DNA of 38,989 nucleotides from Flavobacteriaceae bacterium (lineage in GTDB: Bacteria; Bacteroidota; Bacteroidia; Flavobacteriales; Flavobacteriaceae). The translations under genes were made by a program, and so were the position numbers. The stretch spans positions 1-38,989 of the forward strand of contig JANQHL010000170.1 in the NCBI GenBank assembly GCA_028277085.1, written 5' to 3'. Below the pieces are notes generated by a model. It was not told the origin of the DNA. It did no database searches and worked only from the letters and a program-made list of their open reading frames with translations. Positions 1 to 10,524 of the stretch are shown piece by piece; position 1 is the stretch's first letter; the number at the start of each line of letters is the position of its first letter.

Positions 1-724
1 TTTGGTTGAAGGCATTGCTGTTTGTTCCTGGAGCTAAAAGTGCATACACACTTGAGCTATTACTGTACCACGCAATATCATCCGGATCTCTGTATTTAAG
101 AAAAGTCTTGTAAGGTAAGATAAAGTCGAATTGCTGGGAAGAGTTGTGCGGTATCTCAAAAATTCCAGATATGGTAAAAACCGCATCAATTTCTTCTCCA
201 GCTTCTTTAATCCTGAGGGTTTTTCCGATAGGGTCAACCCGCTCTCCAAAAAAACTGGCTGCCAATTCACGCGAAATGACCACGGAATTCACTTCAGCTA
301 AGGCGGTATTTTTATCCCCAGAAAGTAAAGGGTACGAAAAGACCTTAAAAAAATCTGCGCTGGCCATTACACCAAAGGCACTCAATTTTTTGTCCTTGGT
401 TTCCAAGCTAGCGCTATTGTCAAATTCATAAACCGCAGTCGCCAATTCCACTTCTGGAACTTCCTCCTGTAAAGCAGTAAGCATTAGGCTGGAGTTAGAA
501 GAAAAAGTGGCTAATTCTCCCGGGGCTACAGTCACATTTCTACGCACTTGATACAGCCGCTCATCGTGTTCATGAAACGTATCCATTGCAAGTTCATCCG
601 ATACCCAGAGGTATACAAGCAGTACACAGGCCATACCCGATGACAACCCTACCAGGTTGATGAAAAAGGTACTCTTGTGTTTTTGGATTTTCCTTAAATA
701 CAATACAATATTGTGCTTAAACAT
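1..724 (-). CDS. FtsX/MacB-type ABC permease (permease 1), N-terminal part; C-terminus truncated by window edge
   Basis: Read from the reverse strand: ATG at 724-722 gives MFKHNIVLYLRKIQKHKSTFFINLVGLSSGMACVLLVYLWVSDELAMDTFHEHDERLYQV..., open to base 1; same N-terminal TM1/MacB ectodomain layout as the other permeases. Absent from the ORF track, presumably because no stop lies in the window. Confidence 0.85.
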   Translation of the reverse strand, partial: MFKHNIVLYLRKIQKHKSTFFINLVGLSSGMACVLLVYLWVSDELAMDTFHEHDERLYQVRRNVTVAPGELATFSSNSSLMLTALQEEVPEVELATAVYEFDNSASLETKDKKLSAFGVMASADFFKVFSYPLLSGDKNTALAEVNSVVISRELAASFFGERVDPIGKTLRIKEAGEEIDAVFTISGIFEIPHNSSQQFDFILPYKTFLKYRDPDDIAWYSNSSSVYALLAPGTNSNAFNQ

Positions 725-818
725 TTTTTAGGATTTATGGTGATGGCTCAAAAAGTGTCTGTCATTTAGAATTTTTAAGAATCGTAGTCTGTTTTTATAG
801 AATCTTTCCTGTTTAATA

Positions 819-3200
819 CTATTCATCCCGGAGCACTTCTACAGGGTTTACAATCGCTGCTTTAAAACTTTGCCAACTTACCGTTAGCAATGATATGACC
901 AATGCTGAGGCCCCTGCTAAAGCAAAAATCCACCAACTGAGAGTCGTTTTAGATGCAAAACCCTCAAGCCATTGATTTAGGGCATACCACGAAATGGGAA
1001 TGGCGATTATAAAAGCCAACCCCACCCATTTTATAAAGTCTTTATTGAGAAGGGAAAGTATTTGTGTAATTGTTGCACCATTTACTTTTCGTATTCCAAT
1101 TTCCTTGGTGCGACGGGTCATGGTGTACGAAGCCAAAGCAAACAGCCCCATACATGACAAAATAATTGCCAGGAAAGAGAACCAGGTAATCAAGGTATTT
1201 ACACGTTCATACTCTTTGTAGTACAGGTTCAACTTTTCGTCGGCAAAAAAATGGGTCAATGTAGCCTGAGGAAACAATTCTTGCCATTTTTCTTCCAATA
1301 AACTGATAACTTGTAATGTGGCTTCTTTTTCTGACCGAATGGCAAGGTATTCCCAAGTGATAAGATCTTCAAAATCTGTGAAAAAGTGTGCCAAAGGTTC
1401 AGTAGCTCGTTGAACCCCTTGATAACTAAAATCGTCTATGGTGCCTACTACTCGATATTGCCTTCCCCCTTTTAGCCCTTCTACTAAAATTTGACCCTTC
1501 GCATCACTAAAACCAAGTCTGGCCATAGCGGTTTTGTTCAAGACTACGGTATTTTTTAGTGTTGTTGGGTCTTTGTCAAATCCATGTCCGTTTAACAGGT
1601 TTATTCCAAGGGTCTTGAAATAGTTTTTACCAACATATGATTTTCTAAGACTAATGGTAGGCACATTACTATTCCCAATCGGATAAAAGGTATTGTAGTT
1701 TTCGTCGTAATCCCCAGGAATACTTCCTGTGAAATTGATGGCTTTGACTAATGGGCTGTTTTGCAACTCTTTCGAGAGGATGTCAAGTTTTCTTGAGGCA
1801 GCATCAAGGTCTGAATGTTGCCATTCATTGGTTTCTAAAACGATGACGTTCTCATTGTCGAACTTTGGATTTTTATCCAACATAAAATTAATCTGTTTCC
1901 TAACAGCAATGGTACCCGAAATCAAAACAATGGCGATAACAAACTGTACAATGACGGAAGCGTGTTTTGTGAATCCAGATTTATTTGAAGTAGTAATTTT
2001 TCCTTGAAGGTTTTCAACAAGCTTACTTTTTGACCAAAGTATGGAGGGTACCGTTCCTGAAAAAAGCCCCATAAAGATCCAAAGGCCAAAGAGGAGGCCT
2101 GCCAAAAGATATGGATTCAGGGATTGAAGGGTCAGGTTTGTCTCAAAAAGTACATTAAAAGTTGGCAGTAATAGGGTACTAAAAAGAACTAAACCAATTA
2201 CTAAAGCAAAGAATCCAGTGGCAAAAGACTCTAAAACAATTTGTTGCGTTACATGTTTTTTTAGGGCACCATGGACTTTTTTAACCCCAATTTCACGCGT
2301 CCTTGATAGTGAAGTGACTATGGTTAGGTTAATAAAATTGACCATAGCTATACCGATAATCCCTATTGCGATTATGGCCAAAATAATTATCAGCATTTGA
2401 TTCGATTCTTCGGCGGCATGATATTCTGCATACGGAAGCAATTTTATTTTCGTATTGTTTTCACCTTGAGGGAGAAAGTTTGCTTTAACGATGTTGTCGA
2501 GTTTATGCTCAATTTGGGATGGATTGATACCTTCTTGAAGTACTACATAAGTCGCTGAAAAAGTATTGTACCAATCATGAACGTCTTTTATCCAGGGTGA
2601 AATGGCCTCTCCACTCTCATAGGAAGTTACGATGTCGAATTTAACGGAGGAATTTTCGGGAATCTCAACTACTCCAGAAATGGTCAGAAAAATATCCTCA
2701 AACCCCACTTGCAGTTGTTTTCCCAAAGCTGCGGTCGTTCCAAAATATTTTTTAGCAAAAGAAGCACTCACAACGGCATTAAATTTGTTGTCAAGCACAT
2801 TTTTTGCATTGCCTTCTTTAAAAGGAAAACTAAAAACGGAAAAGAACCCTTTGTCCACATAAAGAACATTCTCCATGAAGGCATTGTCACCGTTGCTCAA
2901 TCGATAACCGTCCCAATCAAAAATTCGAGTGCCATTGACCACTTCAGGGATTTCTTGTTGCATCTGTGGCAACAATAGGCCTTTGGTTTCTGAACCAGTA
3001 CCTTCTTCATACACCTCCTGTATCCGATATATATTGGAAAGATTTTCATTAAAATGATTGTAGGTCAAATCATTATAAACATAAACGACCAATATTAAAA
3101 AAGAAGCGATTCCCACGCTAAGGCCAATAACATTGATACCAAAAGTGGCCTTATTGCTCCTTATATTTCTGAGAAAGAGTTTTAAATTGTGTTTTAGCAT
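819..3200 (-). CDS. FtsX/MacB-type ABC permease (permease 2), duplicated-domain, ~793 aa
   Basis: Full ORF; N-terminal TM, large ectodomain, REIGVKKVHGA and KEIGIRKVNGA coupling-helix motifs, C-terminal NPVEVLRDE. Confidence 0.93.
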   Translation of the reverse strand: MLKHNLKLFLRNIRSNKATFGINVIGLSVGIASFLILVVYVYNDLTYNHFNENLSNIYRIQEVYEEGTGSETKGLLLPQMQQEIPEVVNGTRIFDWDGYRLSNGDNAFMENVLYVDKGFFSVFSFPFKEGNAKNVLDNKFNAVVSASFAKKYFGTTAALGKQLQVGFEDIFLTISGVVEIPENSSVKFDIVTSYESGEAISPWIKDVHDWYNTFSATYVVLQEGINPSQIEHKLDNIVKANFLPQGENNTKIKLLPYAEYHAAEESNQMLIIILAIIAIGIIGIAMVNFINLTIVTSLSRTREIGVKKVHGALKKHVTQQIVLESFATGFFALVIGLVLFSTLLLPTFNVLFETNLTLQSLNPYLLAGLLFGLWIFMGLFSGTVPSILWSKSKLVENLQGKITTSNKSGFTKHASVIVQFVIAIVLISGTIAVRKQINFMLDKNPKFDNENVIVLETNEWQHSDLDAASRKLDILSKELQNSPLVKAINFTGSIPGDYDENYNTFYPIGNSNVPTISLRKSYVGKNYFKTLGINLLNGHGFDKDPTTLKNTVVLNKTAMARLGFSDAKGQILVEGLKGGRQYRVVGTIDDFSYQGVQRATEPLAHFFTDFEDLITWEYLAIRSEKEATLQVISLLEEKWQELFPQATLTHFFADEKLNLYYKEYERVNTLITWFSFLAIILSCMGLFALASYTMTRRTKEIGIRKVNGATITQILSLLNKDFIKWVGLAFIIAIPISWYALNQWLEGFASKTTLSWWIFALAGASALVISLLTVSWQSFKAAIVNPVEVLRDE

Positions 3201-3229
3201 GATTTTCCTTTTTGATTGGTTAACGATAG

Positions 3230-5650
3230 CTATTCACTTCTCAGGCTAGCTGCAGGGTTTATCATGGCTGCCCGTATTGCCTGGCTCCCTACGGTTAGTA
3301 TCGCGATTATCAAGGCTATCAACCCTGCTCCGATAAAATACCAAACTTGTAATGGAATGTGATAGGCAAAGCCCGAAAGCCAGTTGTTGGCCAACAGATA
3401 GGCAAGGGGTAACGCTATCAAAATCGATATCAGGACTAGTTTGGCAAATTCACTGGAAAGCATCATTACGACCTGGGCCGCACTTTGTCCCAGTACTTTT
3501 CGAATACTGATTTCCCTTTTTCTCCTTTGGATGGTAAAGACCGCAAGCCCGAATAATCCCAGGCATGAGATTATTGTAGCAAGCACAGCAGAATATTTCG
3601 ATAAAGTGGCGACCCGTTTTTCCGCTTCGTATAAGGCTTGATAATTTTCGTTTAAGAAGTTGAACTCAAAAGGCATCCCCGAAATAAAATAATCTTGATA
3701 GGCCCTTTGGATGCGTTCAAGGGTGGCGGTTTCGGTTCCCCGTTCCATCCTAACCATAATATTGGAAGCGAAATTGCTGTTGGTCAACGTTATGAAGACC
3801 GGCATCACTTTTCTGTACAGTTTATCAATATGGAAGTTCTTAACCACACCAATGATTTCTTTGTCCTCACCCCAAAGGTTTACGGTTTTTCCAATGGGAT
3901 CTTTCATTTCCATCTGCTCAATGGCCGCTTCGTTGAAAATAATTTTTTCATGTTCGGTCTGGAATTTCTTGGAGTAGCTTCTGCCCTGCTTCAGTTCCAT
4001 TTGCATGGTTTCTATAAAGTTGTATCCACCTGCTATTTGGGCAAAAAGCCCATCGATTTCTGTATCTTTTCCTGGCCAGTCAAGGCCTGTGGTGGTTCCA
4101 AAGTCAGCCATCATGGTGTGCCTAAAATTGGAGGTATTTACAACGCCAGGAGTATTTTTTAAAATACCCACAAAGTTCTCAATATCCTCTGTGCTCATGC
4201 CCGCCGCACCTTCTGCTCTGTTGAGATTGGCCTCCATTACTCCAGAATTGAACCAAACCACATTGTCTCTATTGAATCCGAGATTTTTATTTTGGATATA
4301 TTCCATCTGTTTGTAAACGATAAAAACAGAAACGATTAAGATTACCGAGGCTACGAATTGAAAGACAACCAATCCCTTGCGGGCAAAGTCACTTTTTAGA
4401 TTCTGAACCATTTTACCTTTTAAACTATGTAGTGCAGACAGCCCCGATAGATACAGTGCTGGATAGATACCTGCCATAAATCCTGTGGAAAGTGTTATCA
4501 GCACAACACCCAGAATTAGGTCAGTATCAAAGCTCAAGGCCAGTTCCTTTCCTGCGATGCCATTAAATTGGGGCAACAATAACCGAACTAGGAGCAACGC
4601 GAAAAGCATGCCTATTGCTGAGATCACTATGGATTCGGAAGTGAACTGTGCCATTAAACTTCTTCGTTCCGCACCCATGGATTTTTTTACCCCTATTTCC
4701 TTTATTCGGGTGGAAGCCTTTGCCGTGGATATGTTCACAAAGTTCACACAGGCGATAACCAATATCAATAGGGCAATAATCGAAAACAAGCGTACATATT
4801 CTATTCTTCCACCTGCGACTTTTCCGTTTTCATAATTGCCGTGCAAGTAGCGATCTGCATAGGGTTGGGCAAAATAGGTCTCGGGGGCATTCTCATTTCG
4901 AGTCCTTAGAAAGTTTTTGATCTTTGCATTGAATTCATCAAGTTTCGTACCCTTGGCAAGTACCACATAGGTCTGGGCATCGCTATTGTTCCATTCCCTA
5001 AAATCCTCATCATAGGCAGCCAAAGCTTCAAAATTGAACACGGCATCAAACGTTTCTGAAGTGTTTTTTGGAAGTTTTTTAAAAACACCCGAAACGGTAT
5101 AACTTCCTCCGAATTCGTCATGTAGACATTCTACGGTCTTGCCAATGGCATTGGTGGTCTGAAATAGTTTTTTTGCCATTCCTTCAGATATGACCACCGA
5201 ATTCATAGTGGTAATTGCTTCATCAGGATTTCCATAAAGCAGCGGGAACGAGAACATGTTAAAATAGTTCTTGCCGGCAAATTGGATGGCCGAGCTAAAA
5301 AATTGTTCGCCACCATCGGACAACAGGAATTTCTCCCCTTCAAACCATGAGTTGTGCAATACGGTAGTTGATTCTTCAATTTCTGGAAACTCGTTCAATA
5401 AGGCTTTTGCCAAAGGTCCTTGGGTAGCATCATCGGTCTCAATACCGTTTGGGGTAGGTAGACTTTGCAATATCTGAACGAGACGATCGCCCTTTTTATG
5501 AAAACTATCGACCGATAGTTCATCCATGACCCAAATGGCGATAAAAAGGGCACAGGCAAGCCCAATGGACATACCAATCACGTTGATCGAAAAAGTGGTT
5601 CGATTCTTTTTGATGTTTCGGAGAAAGAGAAGAAGATTGTGCTTTAGCAT
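3230..5650 (-). CDS. FtsX/MacB-type ABC permease (permease 3)
   Basis: 806 aa; KEIGVKKSMGA and REISIRKVLGQS motifs; C-terminal NPAASLRSE. Confidence 0.93.
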   Translation of the reverse strand: MLKHNLLLFLRNIKKNRTTFSINVIGMSIGLACALFIAIWVMDELSVDSFHKKGDRLVQILQSLPTPNGIETDDATQGPLAKALLNEFPEIEESTTVLHNSWFEGEKFLLSDGGEQFFSSAIQFAGKNYFNMFSFPLLYGNPDEAITTMNSVVISEGMAKKLFQTTNAIGKTVECLHDEFGGSYTVSGVFKKLPKNTSETFDAVFNFEALAAYDEDFREWNNSDAQTYVVLAKGTKLDEFNAKIKNFLRTRNENAPETYFAQPYADRYLHGNYENGKVAGGRIEYVRLFSIIALLILVIACVNFVNISTAKASTRIKEIGVKKSMGAERRSLMAQFTSESIVISAIGMLFALLLVRLLLPQFNGIAGKELALSFDTDLILGVVLITLSTGFMAGIYPALYLSGLSALHSLKGKMVQNLKSDFARKGLVVFQFVASVILIVSVFIVYKQMEYIQNKNLGFNRDNVVWFNSGVMEANLNRAEGAAGMSTEDIENFVGILKNTPGVVNTSNFRHTMMADFGTTTGLDWPGKDTEIDGLFAQIAGGYNFIETMQMELKQGRSYSKKFQTEHEKIIFNEAAIEQMEMKDPIGKTVNLWGEDKEIIGVVKNFHIDKLYRKVMPVFITLTNSNFASNIMVRMERGTETATLERIQRAYQDYFISGMPFEFNFLNENYQALYEAEKRVATLSKYSAVLATIISCLGLFGLAVFTIQRRKREISIRKVLGQSAAQVVMMLSSEFAKLVLISILIALPLAYLLANNWLSGFAYHIPLQVWYFIGAGLIALIIAILTVGSQAIRAAMINPAASLRSE

Positions 5651-5671
5651 GGTTTATATACTATGATTGTT

Positions 5672-8092
5672 TTATTCATCTCGCAAAGATTCAACAGGGT
5701 TGGCCGTAGCTGCCTTTAAACTTTGCCAGCTTACGGTAAAGAGCGCTATAAAAAGGGCCAAAACCCCAGCAAGTGCAAATATCCACCAGCTTAATTCTGT
5801 TTTGTAGGCGAACGCCGACAACCATTTTTTCATAGCATACCAAGAAAAAGGAACGGCTACCAAAAAGGCCAACCCGACCCACTTGACAAAATCAATATTC
5901 AAAAGCGAAAGGATTTGGGTAATGGTAGCCCCATTGACCTTTCGAATCCCAATTTCTTTTTTCCGCTGTACAACAGTATAGGAAGTCAAACCAAACAGTC
6001 CCATAGCTGCAATTAGGATGGCTAGAATGGTAAATATTTGGAAGGCTCTGCTGAATTTTCGGTCCTCTTTATAAAGTCCTTCAAATTGTTCGTCCAGAAA
6101 AGCATAGTTATAAGTGCTTTGTGGAAATATTCCAAGCCATATCGTATTGAACTGTGCCAAAGCTTTGTCCATTCCTGCCAATGATAAGGCCTCATTATTC
6201 AATTTCACCAAAATATTGTCCGTATCCTTATAATGCCTTATAATCATGGGGACTATTGGTGATTTCATTCCAAAATGATTATAATCCTTGACTACGCCTG
6301 TTATTGACCAATCACTTCCCCCAAATTTTACGGTTTTTCCAACGAGACTTTGCGCGTTATCAATTCCCATAAAATCAACCATTTTTTCGTTGACAACAAT
6401 ATTGTCACTAAAACCCCTTGCCGTTTCTTCGAAAGCTCCCCCAGCAACAAAGTCCATTTGCATCAAATCAAAGTATTCCGGTCTTACGCTGTAATGGTAC
6501 CAAATATGCTTTGTATCGGTCTGTCCATTTGGGAAAGTCAACCCGAGACTTGAACTTACTTCCCCGAAATCATCTCCCGGATACGTACCTGCTCCTGTAA
6601 CATTGCTGACGTAAGGACTGTTTTTAAGTTCATTGATAAAAACGTTGATGTCTTGGTGGAAAAGGGAATCTTTCTCACGATTGAACACTTGTCCACTTAG
6701 AGCAACAACTTGATTAAGGTTAGCTCCAATAGGCCGATTTTTCAAATAATGGATTTGTTTATTGGCCACAAATGTCCCGGTAAGCAAGGCGATGGTGGCT
6801 ATGAATTGACAAATAATAAGCGCTTTTCTGAAGTTAAGACCGCTTTTTGAGGTCTGGGCCTTTCCTTTCAGCACTTTAGCGGGGTTATAACGGCTCAATA
6901 CCAAGGTGGGATAAAAAGCCGCCAAAGTAGCGCCCAATAAAAGAATACCAAAATATGGTAACAGGTCTTTCAACTGCTTGCTGTCAAAGCCCAAGTCCTG
7001 CTCCACAAAAGCATTGAAACTGGGGAGTAAAAAATAGGCTGCCAGAAGGGCCAGGATAATGGCAATTCCGTTTAAAAGGGCGGATTCCAGCAAAAACTGT
7101 AGAACCAATTGTGCTTTTTGGGCACCAACAACTTTGCGAACACCAATTTCTTTTGCACGTTCCAAAGATTTGCTACTTGATAGGTTCATATAATTCATCC
7201 AGCTTAGCACCAAGGTGATGAAAGCTATTATTGCCAAAAGCCTTACGCTGCTTCCACTTCCGTTAGCTTCAGCCTCAAAGGGCTTATTAGAATACAAATG
7301 GATGTCCTCAATAGGCTCAAGGTGGTGTTTTTCCTGAAATTCAAACCCCTCAGGTCTAAAATTCATTACTTTTTGATTAAGCAATTGGGCATCTGAATTT
7401 TCTGCAAGTTTAAGATAGGTGTAATACACATTTTGGTTCCACGTATATTCCCAATCCCCTTCGAAAACCTTCCATGAATAAAAGGTGTTAAAGGAAACAA
7501 GCAAATCGTTTTTAATATGGGTGTTTCTGCCGCTGTTATCCATTACCCCGGTGACCTTAAAAACCGCGGTGTCATCCCCAGCTATTTTTAAAGTCTGCCC
7601 TATTGGATTTTCATCGCCAAAAATCTTCTTTACCAGGACGGAGTTCAATACCACGGAATACGGTTCTTTAAGGGCCGTTTCCACATTGCCTTGGGTCAAA
7701 CCGTGGTCAAATACATCAAAATATTCTGGGTCTGCTAAAGACCCAACAATATTGTCATAGGGATAGTTATCTTTAAGCACCACCAAATTATTGATACGCC
7801 TAAACCGTACAAAATCTTGAATTTCTGGAAATTCCGCTTTAAGTGCAGGACCACTTTTTATGTAGGCTTCAGCATCTCCCGGCACATATTCGTCTCCTTC
7901 CAGGTAATCCATATAGACTCGGTATACATTCTCAGAGCCTTCAAATTTGTCATAGCTTTTTTCATGGTTTACGTATAGCATGATCAATACGAAAGAAGCA
8001 ACACCAATGGCCAGCCCAAAAATGTTGATAAAGGAGTACATTTTATTCTTGAGCAGATAACGTGTTGCGATTTTTAGAAATAGTTTGTACAT
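5672..8092 (-). CDS. FtsX/MacB-type ABC permease (permease 4)
   Basis: 806 aa; KEIGVRKVVGA and KEIGIRKVNGATITQILSLLN motifs; C-terminal NPVESLRDE. Confidence 0.93.
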   Translation of the reverse strand: MYKLFLKIATRYLLKNKMYSFINIFGLAIGVASFVLIMLYVNHEKSYDKFEGSENVYRVYMDYLEGDEYVPGDAEAYIKSGPALKAEFPEIQDFVRFRRINNLVVLKDNYPYDNIVGSLADPEYFDVFDHGLTQGNVETALKEPYSVVLNSVLVKKIFGDENPIGQTLKIAGDDTAVFKVTGVMDNSGRNTHIKNDLLVSFNTFYSWKVFEGDWEYTWNQNVYYTYLKLAENSDAQLLNQKVMNFRPEGFEFQEKHHLEPIEDIHLYSNKPFEAEANGSGSSVRLLAIIAFITLVLSWMNYMNLSSSKSLERAKEIGVRKVVGAQKAQLVLQFLLESALLNGIAIILALLAAYFLLPSFNAFVEQDLGFDSKQLKDLLPYFGILLLGATLAAFYPTLVLSRYNPAKVLKGKAQTSKSGLNFRKALIICQFIATIALLTGTFVANKQIHYLKNRPIGANLNQVVALSGQVFNREKDSLFHQDINVFINELKNSPYVSNVTGAGTYPGDDFGEVSSSLGLTFPNGQTDTKHIWYHYSVRPEYFDLMQMDFVAGGAFEETARGFSDNIVVNEKMVDFMGIDNAQSLVGKTVKFGGSDWSITGVVKDYNHFGMKSPIVPMIIRHYKDTDNILVKLNNEALSLAGMDKALAQFNTIWLGIFPQSTYNYAFLDEQFEGLYKEDRKFSRAFQIFTILAILIAAMGLFGLTSYTVVQRKKEIGIRKVNGATITQILSLLNIDFVKWVGLAFLVAVPFSWYAMKKWLSAFAYKTELSWWIFALAGVLALFIALFTVSWQSLKAATANPVESLRDE

Positions 8093-8102
8093 GTCTTCAT
8101 TG

Positions 8103-10499
8103 TTATTCGGTTCGTAAACTTCTTACCGGGTTCGATTTTGCTGTTTTAAGCGCTTGAAAGCTTACGGTGATCACAGTTACAAACAAAGCCCCAAAAATGG
8201 CTGCTGCATAAATTGACCAAGACAGGTCAATCCTGTAGGAATAGTTCTGTAACCATTCGCTCATCACATAGGAAGCAATTGGTACGGCCATCAAGCAGGA
8301 AATTAGGATTAAGACTACAAAGTCTTTAGACAGCAGTTTCCAAACGTTCATTGCTGTGGCGCCTAAAACCTTTCGTATTCCTATTTCCTTTGTTCTACGT
8401 TCTGCAACATACGCCGCTAACCCGAAGAGTCCAAGGCAGCTGATAAAAATGGCAAGCGCGGTAAAAACCCCTGCTAAATCAGCAATACGTTCCTCAGATT
8501 GAAACTTTACTGCATATTGATCGTCCACAAATTGATAATCAAAAGGCAGGTTGGGGAAATGCCGTTTAAATATGGTCTCAACTGCTGCAAGATTTTCAGC
8601 AGTGCTCTTTTGTGGATTTAACCTGAGATTATAAAAATTAGCGACACCAAATTTATCAAAGGCATACACACCTTGTGTCACAGGTTCAAATGGGGATTGC
8701 ACAACAACATCTTCTATTACTCCAATGATTTTCAAAGGAGGATTCGGATTTTCAACATTGGTATCCCTTAAGTATTTGCCTATGGGATTAGTGAAGCCCA
8801 TATATTTCATGGCTGCCTTATTGATTAGCACGGTATTGGAATCTGTTGCCATTTCCCTGGAGAAATCCCTTCCCATAATGATGTCCAGATCAAGAGAACT
8901 TGCATATTCCGGGGAAACCAGGGTAAAAGCTAAACTCACTTGAAAATCCTCAGGTTTCCCATCCCAGGTAAAACTACCAGTCCTTGACCATATTTCGGTT
9001 GTTGGCGCACTGGAGGTAGACATCTCAGTAACTGCCCGGGATGCAATGAGTTCACTTCGCATAATGTCTTTTTTTAAGGCGAACTCAGGACCAGTAGCCG
9101 GGAGCTGAATTAGCCCTTCCTTGTCGTATCCAATGGGGCGGTTCTTGGCAAAACGGATTTGTTGAAGCACCACAAGGGTTCCTATGATGAAAGCGACTGA
9201 GGCTGTAAATTGTACCACTACCAAGACCTTCCGTGGCAGTATGGAAAGTGGCCCAAACTTAAGAGTGCCTTTTAGGGCTTCTACTGGTTTAAATGACGAA
9301 AGGTAGAGCGCCGGATAGCTTCCGGAGAGCAGGGCAGTAATGGAAACAAAAACTAGTGAAGCTATCCAAAATAAAGTGTTGTACAACGGAAATTGCATCT
9401 CTTTTCGTGACAGTTCGTTAAAGTCTCCCAGGAAAACCAAAACCAGAATTATTGCTAGCAGGAAGGACACCAGCGTCACCAAAAAGGCTTCTCCTAGGAA
9501 CTGATTTATCAAATGCCCCCTATTGGAACCGATGGTTTTTCGAAGCCCAACTTCTTTGGCCCTTTTTTCCGAACGCGCTGTGCTAAGGTTCATAAAATTG
9601 ATACAGGCCAGTATTAATACAAGAATGCCTATTATGGCAAATAATCTTACGTAAGTTATACGCCCTCCAGCCTGGCGGCCCTCTTCAAAATTATTTCGCA
9701 GATACCAATCCTTCATAGGAAATAAGAAAAGTTCAGGATTGCTTTGAGCTTCAGGGAGTTGATTCTTCTTGGCGTCTTTGATTTTGGTGGTGACCTCTTC
9801 CATGGTCATGTTATCAGCAAGCTGTACCAATAGCTGAAACGAGTTGTTATTCCAATCATCTCTTGCCGCTGTCACCCATTCACGCCAGGCCACGTAGCGT
9901 TCCCATGGTATTAAAAAGCCAAGTCCGTGGAAGGAGTTATTGAAAGGGATATCCTCATAAACTCCTGTCACGGTTGCATCAAATTCGTTATTCACTCGAA
10001 CGACTTTTCCAATGGGATCTCCTGATCCAAACAATGCCAAAGCAGTGGATTGATCCAACATAATGGCATCGATGTCCTGAAGGCCGTTTTGTTGGCCATG
10101 TATCATTCTGAGATCTAACATTTGCGTGATACCAGCTTGTACGGAATTCCCAACTCGCGAAATGATTTTATCTTCGAAGGCAAGGCTTTGTGTCCACTCC
10201 CAAGAAGCCATTACAATATGCTTGAAAAGATCACCGTACTGCTCCCGGAGTACAAATTCTAAGGGCCTCGGAACAGCATTTCCGGTTTCGATGACACCAT
10301 TTCTTGTCCGATTTTGATAAACCTGTGCAATTTGACCCTTATTTTCAAAGTACTGATCGTAGGTCACCTCGTCGGCAACCCATAGTCCGATCAATAGTGC
10401 AACGGCCATCCCAATCGCTAATCCCCCGATGTTGATGAAGGAAAACAGTTTGTTCTTTTTAAGACTCCGCAGGGCAATCTTTAAATAATTTCTTACCAT
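8103..10499 (-). CDS. FtsX/MacB-type ABC permease (permease 5)
   Basis: 798 aa; KEVGLRKTIGS and KEIGIRKVLGAT; C-terminal NPVRSLRTE. Confidence 0.93.
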   Translation of the reverse strand: MVRNYLKIALRSLKKNKLFSFINIGGLAIGMAVALLIGLWVADEVTYDQYFENKGQIAQVYQNRTRNGVIETGNAVPRPLEFVLREQYGDLFKHIVMASWEWTQSLAFEDKIISRVGNSVQAGITQMLDLRMIHGQQNGLQDIDAIMLDQSTALALFGSGDPIGKVVRVNNEFDATVTGVYEDIPFNNSFHGLGFLIPWERYVAWREWVTAARDDWNNNSFQLLVQLADNMTMEEVTTKIKDAKKNQLPEAQSNPELFLFPMKDWYLRNNFEEGRQAGGRITYVRLFAIIGILVLILACINFMNLSTARSEKRAKEVGLRKTIGSNRGHLINQFLGEAFLVTLVSFLLAIILVLVFLGDFNELSRKEMQFPLYNTLFWIASLVFVSITALLSGSYPALYLSSFKPVEALKGTLKFGPLSILPRKVLVVVQFTASVAFIIGTLVVLQQIRFAKNRPIGYDKEGLIQLPATGPEFALKKDIMRSELIASRAVTEMSTSSAPTTEIWSRTGSFTWDGKPEDFQVSLAFTLVSPEYASSLDLDIIMGRDFSREMATDSNTVLINKAAMKYMGFTNPIGKYLRDTNVENPNPPLKIIGVIEDVVVQSPFEPVTQGVYAFDKFGVANFYNLRLNPQKSTAENLAAVETIFKRHFPNLPFDYQFVDDQYAVKFQSEERIADLAGVFTALAIFISCLGLFGLAAYVAERRTKEIGIRKVLGATAMNVWKLLSKDFVVLILISCLMAVPIASYVMSEWLQNYSYRIDLSWSIYAAAIFGALFVTVITVSFQALKTAKSNPVRSLRTE

Positions 10500-10524
10500 G
10501 ATCTCGTTGTTTTGATTGATGAGG

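Noticed and set aside
144-431. Plus-strand small ORFs antisense to the permeases (e.g. 144-431, 3695-4162, 10718-11236, 11759-12106, 21642-21962, 28663-29073)
   Set aside because: They lie antisense to strongly supported coding sequence, recur at equivalent positions opposite conserved permease motifs, and have no recognisable family or start signals; best explained as shadow ORFs.
725-818. 94-bp gap between permeases 2 and 1 as an internal promoter or terminator
   Set aside because: Longer than other gaps, but I found no convincing hairpin or promoter consensus; left unclaimed.
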